Shown in pieces: positions 1-5,973 of a stretch of 6,647 nucleotides of DNA. The notes below the pieces were generated by a model. The model saw nothing but the letters and a program-made list of their open reading frames with translations. It was not told where the DNA came from and did not search any database. The stretch is from NCBI GenBank assembly GCA_028711355.1, contig JAQTSL010000209.1, positions 1 through 6,647 on the forward strand, given 5' to 3'. Numbering within the stretch: position 1 is the first letter of the stretch; every line of letters begins with the position of its first letter. A program made the position numbers and the translations under genes. This DNA comes from Rhodoferax sp. (GTDB lineage Bacteria; Pseudomonadota; Gammaproteobacteria; Burkholderiales; Burkholderiaceae_C).

Positions 1-558
1 GTGGCGCGCTTGCGTCAGGCATTGGAGGCGGTCAAGACCGAGGTGCATGACGTTACCGATGCCGACTGGGTGTCGGTGGTGCTGGGTATTGCTGCAACCA
101 AAGGGCTGCGTCATATTCTTATTGGTCAGGGCACCGAGCATGGCGAAGCGTTGGCGCGGCAGGCACCGACCAACTTGCAGATCGTGCGCTACGAGCGGGC
201 GATTGAGGCTTGGCAAACGCAATTGTTTGATGGCATCGACGCCGGCTTGACGCTGGCGCGTGGCGCGTTGGCGCAGACGGGCAGTTTGATTCTTTGGCCC
301 ACACCGGCTGAACCGCGGCTGATGTCGCTGGTGCCGTCGCTGCATTTTGTGTTGTTGGACGCGAACACGATTCACGCTGATTTTCACGCAGCGATGACCG
401 TCGAAAACTGGGCCGACCGGATGCCGACCAACGCGTTGCTGATCTGCGGCCCCTCCAAAACCGCCGACATCCAGCAGACGCTGGCTTACGGTGCCCACGG
501 GCCGCGTGAATTGGTGGTTTTGATCTGGCACGGGCACGGGCACGGAGGTGCAGCATGA
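1..558 (+). CDS. lutC: LutC/YkgG-family LUD-domain protein, lactate utilisation (5'-truncated by window edge)
   Basis: This is the C-terminal part (185 residues visible) of a LUD-domain protein of the LutC/YkgG family. In the family it is one of three cytoplasmic subunits (LutA, LutB, LutC) needed to oxidise L-lactate to pyruvate. The recognisable signatures are a GSLILWPTPAEPR segment followed by the core strand SLHFVLLDANTIHADF, and near the C-terminus the segment NALLICGPSKTADIQQTL followed by AYGAHGP, which is the hallmark GPS+TADIE..L..G.HGP motif. The frame is open from base 1. The first visible residues (ARLRQALEAVKTEVHDV) resemble an internal stretch of the family, and full members have roughly 215-240 residues, so about 40-60 N-terminal residues probably lie outside the window and the GTG at base 1 is probably not the start. 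Its TGA overlaps the ATG of the following lutB, implying an operon with translational coupling. Confidence 0.88.
   Translation: MARLRQALEAVKTEVHDVTDADWVSVVLGIAATKGLRHILIGQGTEHGEALARQAPTNLQIVRYERAIEAWQTQLFDGIDAGLTLARGALAQTGSLILWPTPAEPRLMSLVPSLHFVLLDANTIHADFHAAMTVENWADRMPTNALLICGPSKTADIQQTLAYGAHGPRELVVLIWHGHGHGGAA
544..549 (+). promoter_or_regulatory. Ribosome binding site of lutB
   Basis: GGAGGT lies 5 bases before the ATG at 555 and inside the last codons of lutC. It is a near-perfect Shine-Dalgarno sequence and fixes the start of lutB at the ATGA overlap. Confidence 0.85.
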
Positions 559-1994
559 GCCGCGTGGTACCGATCAATCCCACGCAGGATTTTAAGGAGC
601 GTACCCGCTTTGTTCTGAACGACCCGGCGCAGCGGCAAAATTTTCGCGGCGCGATGGACTTTTTACAAGCCAAGCGGCGCGCCCAGTTTCCAGACCCTGA
701 AGAATTACAAAGTTTGCGTGAATTGGGTTCACAAATCAGACGCTACAGCCTGGCTAATTTGCCGCGCCTGCTGGAGCAGCTTGAGGCCAGTTTGACCGCC
801 AACGGCATCCAGGTGCATTGGGCGCAAACACCGGACGAAGCCAACGCGATCGCCTTGCAGATTGCCCAGCGCGTACAGGCCAAACGCATCATCAAGGGCA
901 AGTCGATGGTGAGCGAAGAAATTGGCTTCAATCACGCCATGCAGGCGGCTGGTATTGAGGCTTTCGAATCAGACATGGGCGAATATATCGTGCAACTGGC
1001 CGGTGAGGCGCCGTCGCACATCATCATGCCGGCGATCCATAAGACCAAGCAAGACATCGCCCGGCTGTTTGAGCAAGAGATACCTGGTGTGGCTTACACC
1101 GAAGACGTGGATGCGCTGATCCAAATTGGCCGACGCGTGCTGCGTCACAAGTTTGCCGAGGCTGACATTGGTCTGTCTGGCGTGAATGTGGCGGTGGCAG
1201 AAACCGGCACCCTGTGCCTGGTTGAAAACGAAGGCAATGGCCGGATGTGTACTACGGTACCCCGTGTGCATATTGCCATCACTGGCATTGAAAAAGTGGT
1301 CGAAAAACTCGAGCACGTGCCGCCGCTGCTAAGCCTGCTGACACGCTCAGCGACCGGCCAATCGGTGACGACTTATGTCAACATGATCAGTCGACCGCGC
1401 CAGCCTGACGAAAAAGACGGTCCGCAAGAGGTGCATCTGATCTTGCTGGACAACGGTCGCACCCAGGCTTATGCCGACTTGGAGCTGCGCGAGACGCTCA
1501 AGTGCATCCGTTGCGGCGCCTGCATGAATCATTGCCCGGTCTATGCGCGCATCGGAGGTCATGCTTACGGTACAACCTATCCTGGGCCGATTGGCGCCAT
1601 CATTTCGCCGCACCTGCTGGGGCTGGAATCGACCTATCCGCTGGCCTTTGCTTCCACCCTGTGCGGTGCGTGTGCAGAGGTTTGCCCGGTCAAGATACCG
1701 ATTACCGATTTGCTGGTTCGGCTGCGCAACGAGGCGCAGGCACGCCCGGATACCGACGACGCCAGCTTGCGTGGCAGTGGCGTGGCGCGGACAGTGACGG
1801 CCTCGACGGTCTGGGGTGTCTGGTCGCAAGTCTATAGCAAATCGGGCCTGTACAAGCTGGCGTCGTGGTTCATGAGTCGTGGCCGCGCCCTGTCGCCGTC
1901 TGACCAAGGTGCCTGGACGCGTAGCCGCACGCCGCTGGTGCCAGCAGCCCGGCGCTTGCGTGATTTGATCAAGGATCACGCTGATAAAAAGTAA
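555..1994 (+). CDS. lutB: LutB/YkgF-family iron-sulfur protein, lactate utilisation
   Basis: A complete 479-residue LutB/YkgF (LldF-like) protein, the 4Fe-4S subunit of the LutABC L-lactate oxidation complex. Residues about 70-310 form the LUD domain, including the conserved GVNVAVAETGTLCLVENEGN run and PRVHIAITGIEKVV (His about 239). A ferredoxin-like two-cluster region follows. The first motif is complete, C317-x2-C320-x2-C323-x3-C327-P. The second is C370-x2-C373-x3-C377-P with Ser367 where a fourth cysteine would fall. The C-terminal 80 or so residues, rich in Trp and Arg (VWGVWSQVYSKSGLYKLASW), match the LutB C-terminal domain. Length is typical for the family (about 460-490). The start is set by a strong ribosome binding site at 544-549 and the 4-base overlap with lutC. 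No membrane segment is visible, so a cytoplasmic location is expected. Function is inferred from family membership. Confidence 0.93.
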   Translation: MSRVVPINPTQDFKERTRFVLNDPAQRQNFRGAMDFLQAKRRAQFPDPEELQSLRELGSQIRRYSLANLPRLLEQLEASLTANGIQVHWAQTPDEANAIALQIAQRVQAKRIIKGKSMVSEEIGFNHAMQAAGIEAFESDMGEYIVQLAGEAPSHIIMPAIHKTKQDIARLFEQEIPGVAYTEDVDALIQIGRRVLRHKFAEADIGLSGVNVAVAETGTLCLVENEGNGRMCTTVPRVHIAITGIEKVVEKLEHVPPLLSLLTRSATGQSVTTYVNMISRPRQPDEKDGPQEVHLILLDNGRTQAYADLELRETLKCIRCGACMNHCPVYARIGGHAYGTTYPGPIGAIISPHLLGLESTYPLAFASTLCGACAEVCPVKIPITDLLVRLRNEAQARPDTDDASLRGSGVARTVTASTVWGVWSQVYSKSGLYKLASWFMSRGRALSPSDQGAWTRSRTPLVPAARRLRDLIKDHADKK

Positions 1995-2003
1995 AAGCTG
2001 TGA

Positions 2004-2022
2004 CGCTGCCGCAAGGGCAGCG
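2004..2022 (+). repeat. Intergenic hairpin after lutB
   Basis: CGCTGCC (2004-2010) and GGCAGCG (2016-2022) form a perfect 7-bp stem with a 5-base loop, 9 bases after the lutB stop. No T-run follows on either strand, so it does not look like a normal intrinsic terminator. It could protect the 3' end of the lut mRNA or weaken read-through into the thioesterase gene. Confidence 0.5.
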
Positions 2023-2043
2023 ACTGCTGGCAAAATCTGCTGC

Positions 2044-2517
2044 ATGACTAACCCAGCCAAGCAAGTCAGCCATGGTGCCAGCGCCGCAGCGTTGAATCAG
2101 CCAGAGTTGCGTGAGCATTACCGTGTGTTTCGCAACATCAGCACCCGTTGGATGGACAACGACGTGTATGGCCATGTCAACAACGTTGTCTATTACAGTT
2201 GGTTCGACACAGCGGTCAACGCCTACTTGATCGAACAAGGGGTGCTGGACATTCACCAGGGCCAGACCATCGGCCTGGTGGTTGAAACCCAGTGCAACTA
2301 CTTTGCGCCGTTGGCTTTTCCACAGACTGTTGAGGCTGGTATCCGGGTCGCCCGCCTGGGCAACAGCAGCGTGCGCTATGAAGTGGGTCTGTTTGAGCAA
2401 GGCCAGCCTTTGACCGCTGCCAAGGGACATTTCATCCACGTCTATGTGGACCGGGTATCACGGCGGCCGACCGCCTTGCCAACTTCTCTCAAACTCGTTC
2501 TGGAAAAACTTTTATGA
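2044..2517 (+). CDS. Acyl-CoA thioesterase, 4HBT/YbgC-type hotdog fold
   Basis: A 157-residue single-domain hotdog-fold protein of the 4-hydroxybenzoyl-CoA thioesterase/YbgC/FadM group, which hydrolyses acyl-CoA thioesters in the cytoplasm. The signature is R35-W-M-D38-N-D40-x2-G43-H44-V45-N46-N47-x2-Y50. It contains the conserved Asp usually implicated in catalysis and the GHVNN turn that caps the central helix. Residues about 26-150 cover the whole domain. The exact substrate cannot be read from the sequence. The start is uncertain: the ATG at 2044 has no clear ribosome binding site and gives about 25 residues (Ala/Gln rich) before the domain. TTG codons at 2092 and 2107 are weaker alternatives. 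A CAAAAT at 2031-2036 is placed so that a transcript could begin close to this ATG, but no good -35 is seen. Its stop overlaps the next gene's start by ATGA. Confidence 0.85.
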   Translation: MTNPAKQVSHGASAAALNQPELREHYRVFRNISTRWMDNDVYGHVNNVVYYSWFDTAVNAYLIEQGVLDIHQGQTIGLVVETQCNYFAPLAFPQTVEAGIRVARLGNSSVRYEVGLFEQGQPLTAAKGHFIHVYVDRVSRRPTALPTSLKLVLEKLL

Positions 2518-3230
2518 ACTCTACCCGTCGGTCCTTTGACGCAGCCGTGGTGGATGCCGCCATCACGTCTCGTATGTCAGCGCGCGCATTCACCCAACAA
2601 GCAGTGCCGCGTGAGACGCTCGAACACCTGTTGCAATTAGCTAGCCGTGCCCCCAGCGGCACCAATACCCAGCCCTGGAAAGTCTATGTATTGCAGGGTG
2701 CCAGCCGCGACGCCCTGGTGGCCAAGGTGTGCGCAGCCCACGACGCCTTTCGCGCCGATCCGGCGCTGGCGTCCCACTATCTCGAACCCTATGATTACTA
2801 TCCCGAAAAATGGGTCAGTCCCTACATTGACCGGCGCCGCGAAAACGGCTGGAGCCTGTACGGCTTGCTGGGCATCGGCAAAGGTGACAAAGACAGGATG
2901 CATCTGCAGCAGCAGCGCAATTACCGTTTTTTTGACGCGCCAGTCGGTCTGATGTTTACCATCGACCGCGTCATGGGGCGGGGCTCGCTGGTGGACTACG
3001 GCATGTTTTTGCAGAACCTGATGGTGGCAGCACGCGCGCACGGCCTGCACACCTGTCCGCAGGCTGCGTGGAATGTTTTCGCCAGCATTGTTATGCCGCA
3101 CATCGGTGCCGGCGCCGATGAGATGATGCTGTGTGGCATGTCGCTGGGCTACGCCGATGAAGGTCAGGTTGTCAACAGTTTTCATACGCCACGGGTGGCG
3201 GTGTCTGACTTCACCCACTGGCTTGATTGA
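2514..3230 (+). CDS. FMN-dependent nitroreductase family protein
   Basis: A complete 238-residue member of the nitroreductase superfamily: FMN enzymes that use NAD(P)H to reduce nitro groups, quinones or enones, normally as cytoplasmic homodimers. Near the N-terminus is the FMN-phosphate binding signature S19-R-M-S-A-R24-A-F26. It is followed by R45-A-P-S-G-T-N-T-Q-P-W55, the best conserved stretch of the family. A central segment (DAPVGLMFTIDR), the helix VDYGMFLQNLMVAARAHG, then HTCPQAAW and CGMSLGYADE (about 206-216) complete the fold in the expected order. Residues about 95-125 form an insertion with a conserved-looking YYPEKW, seen in the subgroup of longer nitroreductases. The ATG overlaps the thioesterase stop by ATGA, with only a weak GGAA upstream, so translational coupling is likely. 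The physiological substrate is unknown. Confidence 0.9.
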   Translation: MNSTRRSFDAAVVDAAITSRMSARAFTQQAVPRETLEHLLQLASRAPSGTNTQPWKVYVLQGASRDALVAKVCAAHDAFRADPALASHYLEPYDYYPEKWVSPYIDRRRENGWSLYGLLGIGKGDKDRMHLQQQRNYRFFDAPVGLMFTIDRVMGRGSLVDYGMFLQNLMVAARAHGLHTCPQAAWNVFASIVMPHIGAGADEMMLCGMSLGYADEGQVVNSFHTPRVAVSDFTHWLD

Positions 3231-3265
3231 GCTGCAAAGGGGTACTGAAGTCGGCGTCTGACGGC

Positions 3266-3297
3266 TTGAATTGGGCGCTGGCAAATCCGCTTAGAAT
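3266..3297 (+). promoter_or_regulatory. Possible sigma-70 promoter for hupB
   Basis: TAGAAT (3292-3297) matches five of six bases of the -10 consensus and is followed by a GC-rich CGCGCA. Candidate -35 elements are TTGAAT (3266-3271, spacing 20) and TTGGGC (3271-3276, spacing 15); neither is well spaced, so this is tentative. It would give a leader of about 120 bases before the hupB start. Confidence 0.4.
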
Positions 3298-3314
3298 CGC
3301 GCATCCGTGTCAGG

Positions 3315-3345
3315 CCGCCAGTGGCGGATCAGACCCGTTGTCGGG
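3315..3345 (+). other. Paired small hairpins in the hupB leader
   Basis: Two short stems lie in the region upstream of hupB: CCGCC/GGCGG (3315-3319 with 3323-3327, loop AGT) and CCCG/CGGG (3334-3337 with 3342-3345, loop TTGT). If transcription starts near 3304 they fall in the 5' untranslated region. No T-run follows, so neither is a terminator for the nitroreductase gene. A structured leader with some effect on hupB mRNA is possible but unproven. Confidence 0.35.
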
Positions 3346-3413
3346 CACCTTGCTGAGTGAATTTGATGTTAGAGTTTGCCCGATGATGAGGATTAAATCG
3401 CTGTATTTCCCAT

Positions 3414-3419
3414 AGAGGT
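3414..3419 (+). promoter_or_regulatory. Ribosome binding site of hupB
   Basis: AGAGGT lies 5 bases before the GTG at 3425. It supports that GTG as the start codon, which restores the canonical HU N-terminus MNKTELID. Confidence 0.75.
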
Positions 3420-3424
3420 AAGTT

Positions 3425-3697
3425 GTGAATAAAACTGAATTGATCGATTACGTTGCCGCCAATGCGGATATTCCCAAAGCAATGGCTGCGCGCGCGCTAG
3501 AAGCCACCATCTCTGCCGTCAGGGTGACGCTGAAAAAAGGTGGTTCGGTGTCGCTGGTGGGCTTTGGCACCTTTGCCGTTGGCAAGCGCGCGGCCCGGGT
3601 TGGGCGCAATCCGCGTACTGGGGTCTCGATCAAAATCAAGTCGGCCAAGGTCCCGAAATTCCGGCCGGGCAAAGCGCTTAAGGACGCCCTGAATTAA
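3425..3697 (+). CDS. hupB: DNA-binding protein HU-beta
   Basis: A complete 90-residue HU protein, a nucleoid-associated dimer that bends and compacts DNA without strong sequence specificity and assists replication, recombination and repair. All landmarks are present: the helical N-terminus MNKTELIDYVA, the dimer-core GFGTF at 46-50, the beta-arm tip R61-N-P-R-T-G66 with the DNA-intercalating Pro63, and the K78-F-R-P-G-K83 end of the signature. The length equals the family norm. The start is GTG, supported by AGAGGT 5 bases upstream. No terminator separates the gene from tRNA-Val, which begins 16 bases after the stop, so a joint hupB-tRNA transcript is likely. The name hupB is chosen over hupA from overall resemblance to betaproteobacterial HU-beta; paralogue assignment is less certain than the family. 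Confidence 0.95.
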   Translation: MNKTELIDYVAANADIPKAMAARALEATISAVRVTLKKGGSVSLVGFGTFAVGKRAARVGRNPRTGVSIKIKSAKVPKFRPGKALKDALN

Positions 3698-3713
3698 CGA
3701 TTGGATGTCGGTG

Positions 3714-3789
3714 GGGTGATTAGCTCAGTTGGTAGAGCGGCGCCCTTACAAGGCGTAGGTCGGCGGTTCGAGCCCGTCATCACCCACCA
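3714..3789 (+). tRNA. tRNA-Val (anticodon UAC)
   Basis: A full 76-base cloverleaf. The acceptor stem is GGGTGAT/ATCACCC, the D arm GCTC-AGTTGGTA-GAGC and the anticodon arm GCGCC-CTTACAA-GGCGT (anticodon TAC). The variable loop is AGGTC and the T arm GGCGG-TTCGAGC-CCGTC, with one G-U pair. Discriminator A is followed by an encoded CCA (3787-3789). UAC reads valine codons. It starts 16 bases after the hupB stop and has a terminator 11 bases after its 3' end. No separate promoter fits in the gap, so it is probably cut out of the hupB transcript or driven by a promoter inside hupB. Confidence 0.97.
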
Positions 3790-3799
3790 AATTGCAGAG

Positions 3800-3824
3800 G
3801 GCGAACGCGTGGTTCGCCTTTTTT
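3800..3824 (+). terminator. Intrinsic terminator after tRNA-Val
   Basis: GGCGAAC (3800-3806) pairs perfectly with GTTCGCC (3812-3818) around a 5-base loop, and six T residues follow (3819-3824). It should end the hupB/tRNA-Val transcript. It lies wholly upstream of the ppiD start, only 24 bases away. Confidence 0.88.
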
Positions 3825-3835
3825 GTTTGTCTTTT

Positions 3836-3839
3836 GGAG
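3836..3839 (+). promoter_or_regulatory. Ribosome binding site deciding the ppiD start
   Basis: GGAG sits 9 bases before the ATG at 3849. The reading frame is open back to 3792, but that extension would cross the terminator stem and has no ribosome binding site, so the ATG at 3849 is preferred. Confidence 0.7.
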
Positions 3840-3848
3840 CGTTGCTGC

Positions 3849-5765
3849 ATGTTTGATGTATTTCGGAAACACACCAAGATCATGATGGTCTTGCTGTTCG
3901 TGTTGGTCATTCCGTCGTTTGTGCTATTGGGCCTTGATGGGTACAACCGGATGCAAGAGTCCACTGAAGTGGTTGCCAAAGTTGGCAAACTGGAAATCAC
4001 CAAGGCACAGTGGGACGATGCTCACAAAAACGAGGTGGATCGGTTGCGCTCGGCACAGCCGCAACTTGATGTCAAGTTACTGGATTCCGACGGAGCGCGT
4101 CTGGCTACGCTTGAACGCATGGTTCGTGACCGCGTGCTGGCGCTGGCAGCCCAGGATGCCCGACTGCTCACCTCAGACGCCAGGCTGGCCCGTTTTTTAC
4201 AAGAAGACCCGACCATCGCGTCGCTGCGCCAACCCAATGGCAAACTCGACATGGACCGCTACCGGCAACTCGCTGCCAACCAGGGACTGACACCGGAAGG
4301 TTTTGAGAACTCGGTGCGCGACGATATTTCGCGCCAGCAGGTGCAGGCCGGTATTGTGACGTCGTCCTTTGCGGCAGCGGCGGTGGCCGACGTGTCGCTT
4401 AACGCTTTTTTTGAACGACGCGAGATTCAATTTGCCAACTTTCTTACCAAAGACTATGCCTCCGGGGCCAATCCCACTGAGGCCGAGTTGCAAACTTTTT
4501 ATCAAGTCAATGAATCCCTGTTCAAGGCGAGTGAGCAAGCCAAGGTTGAATACGTTGTACTCGATATCGACGCAGTCAAGAAATCCATCACGGTTGCAGA
4601 GGCTGATGCCCGTTCCTACTATGAACAGAATGCGGCGCGCCTGAGCGGCAAGGAGGGGCGCCGTGCCAGCCATATCCTGATCAGTGCACCCAAGGACGCC
4701 TCTGTTGAAGCCCGGCAAAAGGCCAAAGACATGGCTGAAAGTCTGCTCAAGACCGTGCGCGCCAAGCCAGAGTCTTTTGCCGACATCGCCAAAAAGAACT
4801 CGCAGGATCCGGGTTCTGCCGCCAAGGGCGGCGACCTTGATTATTTTGAACGCGGAGCCATGGTCAAGTCATTTGAAGACGCTGTTTTTTCCATGAAGAA
4901 GGGCGATATCAGTGAGGTCGTGACCTCAGACTTCGGTTACCACATCATCCGCTTGACCGACGTCAAGTTGCCGGTGCAGCGCAGCTTTGATGAATTGCGA
5001 ACCGGCATTGAAGCCGACTTGAAAGCGCAGCAGGCGCAGCGCAAGTACGCCGAGGTTGCAGAGCTGTTCACCAACACCGTGTATGAGCAGTCTGACAGCC
5101 TGAAGCCGGTAGCCGACAAACTTGGCTTACCGATTCAAAGTATCGATGCACTGGTGCGGCAGCCATTGCCGGGTGCCAAGGGCGTGTTGGCCAGCGAAAA
5201 GTTTCTGGCGGCTATTTTTTCGGCTGACAGTGTGGCCAAAAAGCGCAACACCGAGGCGATTGAAGTTGGTGTCAACCAGTTGGTGGCTGGGCGCATTGTG
5301 TCTTACAGTCCGCAGCGCACCTTGCCGTTCAACGAAGTGCGCCCGCAAGTCCAGCAACGTGTTGCTGCTGCGGCCGCGCTGGAACTGGCGCGGCATGACG
5401 GCAATGCAAAATTGACACAGTGGAAACAGGACGCCAGCAAGGCGGTCCTGTCGCCCGCGCTGGTGGTGTCGCGTGAGCAGGCGTCAAATGTTGCGCCGCA
5501 GATGGTGCTTGCGGCGCTGCGTGCCGATACCGCAGCGCTGCCAGCGTGGCTTGGTGTGGAATTGGGTAGTGACGGTTTTGCCGTTGTTCGGGTCAATAAA
5601 TTGATGGCGCGCGAAGATGTGCCGATGGCCACCAGGCAACGCGAACGTGAGCAGTACACGCAGCGGTGGACTTCGGCAGAAGCGCAAGCCTACTATGCCG
5701 CGCTGAAGGATCGCTTCAAGGTGCAGATGCTGGTGCCAGCCATCGGCGCGTCGGTGTCGAAGTAG
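3849..5765 (+). CDS. ppiD: PpiD-type periplasmic chaperone / parvulin peptidyl-prolyl isomerase
   Basis: A 638-residue protein of the PpiD/SurA-like group, anchored in the inner membrane with its body in the periplasm, where it meets newly secreted proteins near the Sec exit and helps outer-membrane and periplasmic proteins fold. The N-terminus MFDVFRKHTK is positive, then one membrane segment follows at about residues 11-29 (IMMVLLFVLVIPSFVLLGL), giving an N-in topology. Residues about 35-200 form the SurA_N-like chaperone region. The parvulin domain spans about 270-370, from RRASHILIS (His275) through GGDLDYFERGAMVKSFEDAVF to FGYHIIRL (His365). About 270 further residues form the C-terminal region. 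Length is normal for PpiD (about 620-650). The start is chosen by GGAG at 3836-3839 and by the positive-then-hydrophobic N-terminus. A hairpin overlaps the stop codon and tRNA-His follows. Isomerase activity of single-parvulin PpiD proteins is often weak, so chaperone action may dominate. Confidence 0.92.
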   Translation: MFDVFRKHTKIMMVLLFVLVIPSFVLLGLDGYNRMQESTEVVAKVGKLEITKAQWDDAHKNEVDRLRSAQPQLDVKLLDSDGARLATLERMVRDRVLALAAQDARLLTSDARLARFLQEDPTIASLRQPNGKLDMDRYRQLAANQGLTPEGFENSVRDDISRQQVQAGIVTSSFAAAAVADVSLNAFFERREIQFANFLTKDYASGANPTEAELQTFYQVNESLFKASEQAKVEYVVLDIDAVKKSITVAEADARSYYEQNAARLSGKEGRRASHILISAPKDASVEARQKAKDMAESLLKTVRAKPESFADIAKKNSQDPGSAAKGGDLDYFERGAMVKSFEDAVFSMKKGDISEVVTSDFGYHIIRLTDVKLPVQRSFDELRTGIEADLKAQQAQRKYAEVAELFTNTVYEQSDSLKPVADKLGLPIQSIDALVRQPLPGAKGVLASEKFLAAIFSADSVAKKRNTEAIEVGVNQLVAGRIVSYSPQRTLPFNEVRPQVQQRVAAAAALELARHDGNAKLTQWKQDASKAVLSPALVVSREQASNVAPQMVLAALRADTAALPAWLGVELGSDGFAVVRVNKLMAREDVPMATRQREREQYTQRWTSAEAQAYYAALKDRFKVQMLVPAIGASVSK

Positions 5766-5794
5766 CCCTGGCGTGCCGTTTTGGCGCGCAGGGC
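5765..5794 (+). other. Hairpin overlapping the ppiD stop codon
   Basis: GCCCTG-CGTGCC (5765-5770 and 5772-5777, with G5771 bulged) pairs with GGCGCG-CAGGGC (5783-5794), giving 12 base pairs including one G-U around the loop GTTTT. There is no T-run after it, so it may be a weak or factor-assisted terminator or a 3'-end stabiliser for ppiD mRNA. It covers the region where the tRNA-His -35 element would lie. Confidence 0.6.
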
Positions 5795-5800
5795 ATCGCC

Positions 5801-5806
5801 TATAAT
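5801..5806 (+). promoter_or_regulatory. -10 box of the tRNA-His promoter
   Basis: A perfect TATAAT ends 11-12 bases before the mature tRNA-His, which would give a leader of only a few bases. No good -35 is seen: TTGGCG at 5781-5786 matches four of six bases but is only 14 bases away. The promoter may rely on the -10 or an activator. Confidence 0.65.
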
Positions 5807-5818
5807 TCGTCGAACGTG

Positions 5819-5894
5819 GTGGCTGTAGCTCAGTTGGTAGAGTCCAGGATTGTGATTCCTGTTGTCGTGGGTTCGAGCCCCATCAGCCACCCCA
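5819..5894 (+). tRNA. tRNA-His (anticodon GUG)
   Basis: A full 76-base cloverleaf. The acceptor stem is GTGGCTG/CAGCCAC, the D arm GCTC-AGTTGGTA-GAGT, the anticodon arm CAGGA-TTGTGAT-TCCTG (anticodon GTG), the variable loop TTGTC and the T arm GTGGG-TTCGAGC-CCCAT. CCA is encoded at 5892-5894. The histidine-specific extra base pair is present: G5818 (position -1) opposite the discriminator C5891, the main identity element for histidyl-tRNA synthetase, so the mature RNA should begin at 5818. It is preceded by TATAAT and followed by a strong terminator, so it is probably an independent unit. Confidence 0.97.
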
Positions 5895-5906
5895 AATATA
5901 ACAACG

Positions 5907-5940
5907 AAAGCCCGCTATTCAAAACGTAGTGGGCTTTTTT
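5907..5940 (+). terminator. Intrinsic terminator after tRNA-His
   Basis: AAAGCCCGCTA (5907-5917) pairs with TAGTGGGCTTT (5927-5937), an 11-bp stem with one G-U pair and a 9-base loop, running into T5935-T5940. It lies 12 bases after the tRNA CCA end. The A-run on its left arm is short (3), so it works mainly for + strand transcripts. Confidence 0.88.
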
Positions 5941-5951
5941 AATTTCTGACA

Positions 5952-5973
5952 TTTACAGACTGTTTACAGACTG
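5952..5973. repeat. Perfect tandem 11-bp repeat with near-palindromic core
   Basis: TTTACAGACTG occurs twice back to back (5952-5962, 5963-5973). Each unit carries ACAGACTGT (5955-5963 and 5966-5974), a 4-bp inverted repeat around a central A, so two symmetric sites lie 11 bp apart, about one helical turn. It sits just past the tRNA-His terminator. This arrangement suits paired binding sites for a repressor or the arm-type sites of a tyrosine recombinase; no protein partner is visible in the window. Confidence 0.6.

Noticed and set aside
119..673. 184-codon minus-strand open frame opposite lutC/lutB
   Set aside because: It is the antisense of well-recognised LutC and LutB coding sequence; its product is Arg/Ala/Ser-rich with no domain, as expected of a shadow frame in GC-rich DNA.
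2324..2333. ACAGACTGTT in the thioesterase gene as a third copy of the tandem repeat motif
   Set aside because: It is a single coding-region match without the tandem arrangement, easily due to chance.
3227..3415. 62-codon + strand open frame between the nitroreductase gene and hupB
   Set aside because: It starts with TTG inside the preceding gene's end, has no ribosome binding site, no recognisable protein character, and covers the likely hupB promoter and leader.
3792..3848. N-terminal extension of ppiD to give 657 residues
   Set aside because: The extension overlaps the tRNA-Val terminator and has no ribosome binding site; the ATG at 3849 has GGAG at proper spacing and gives the usual PpiD N-terminus.
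5666..5929. 87-codon + strand frame crossing the ppiD end and tRNA-His
   Set aside because: It is a shadow frame that reads through a tRNA gene and into its terminator.
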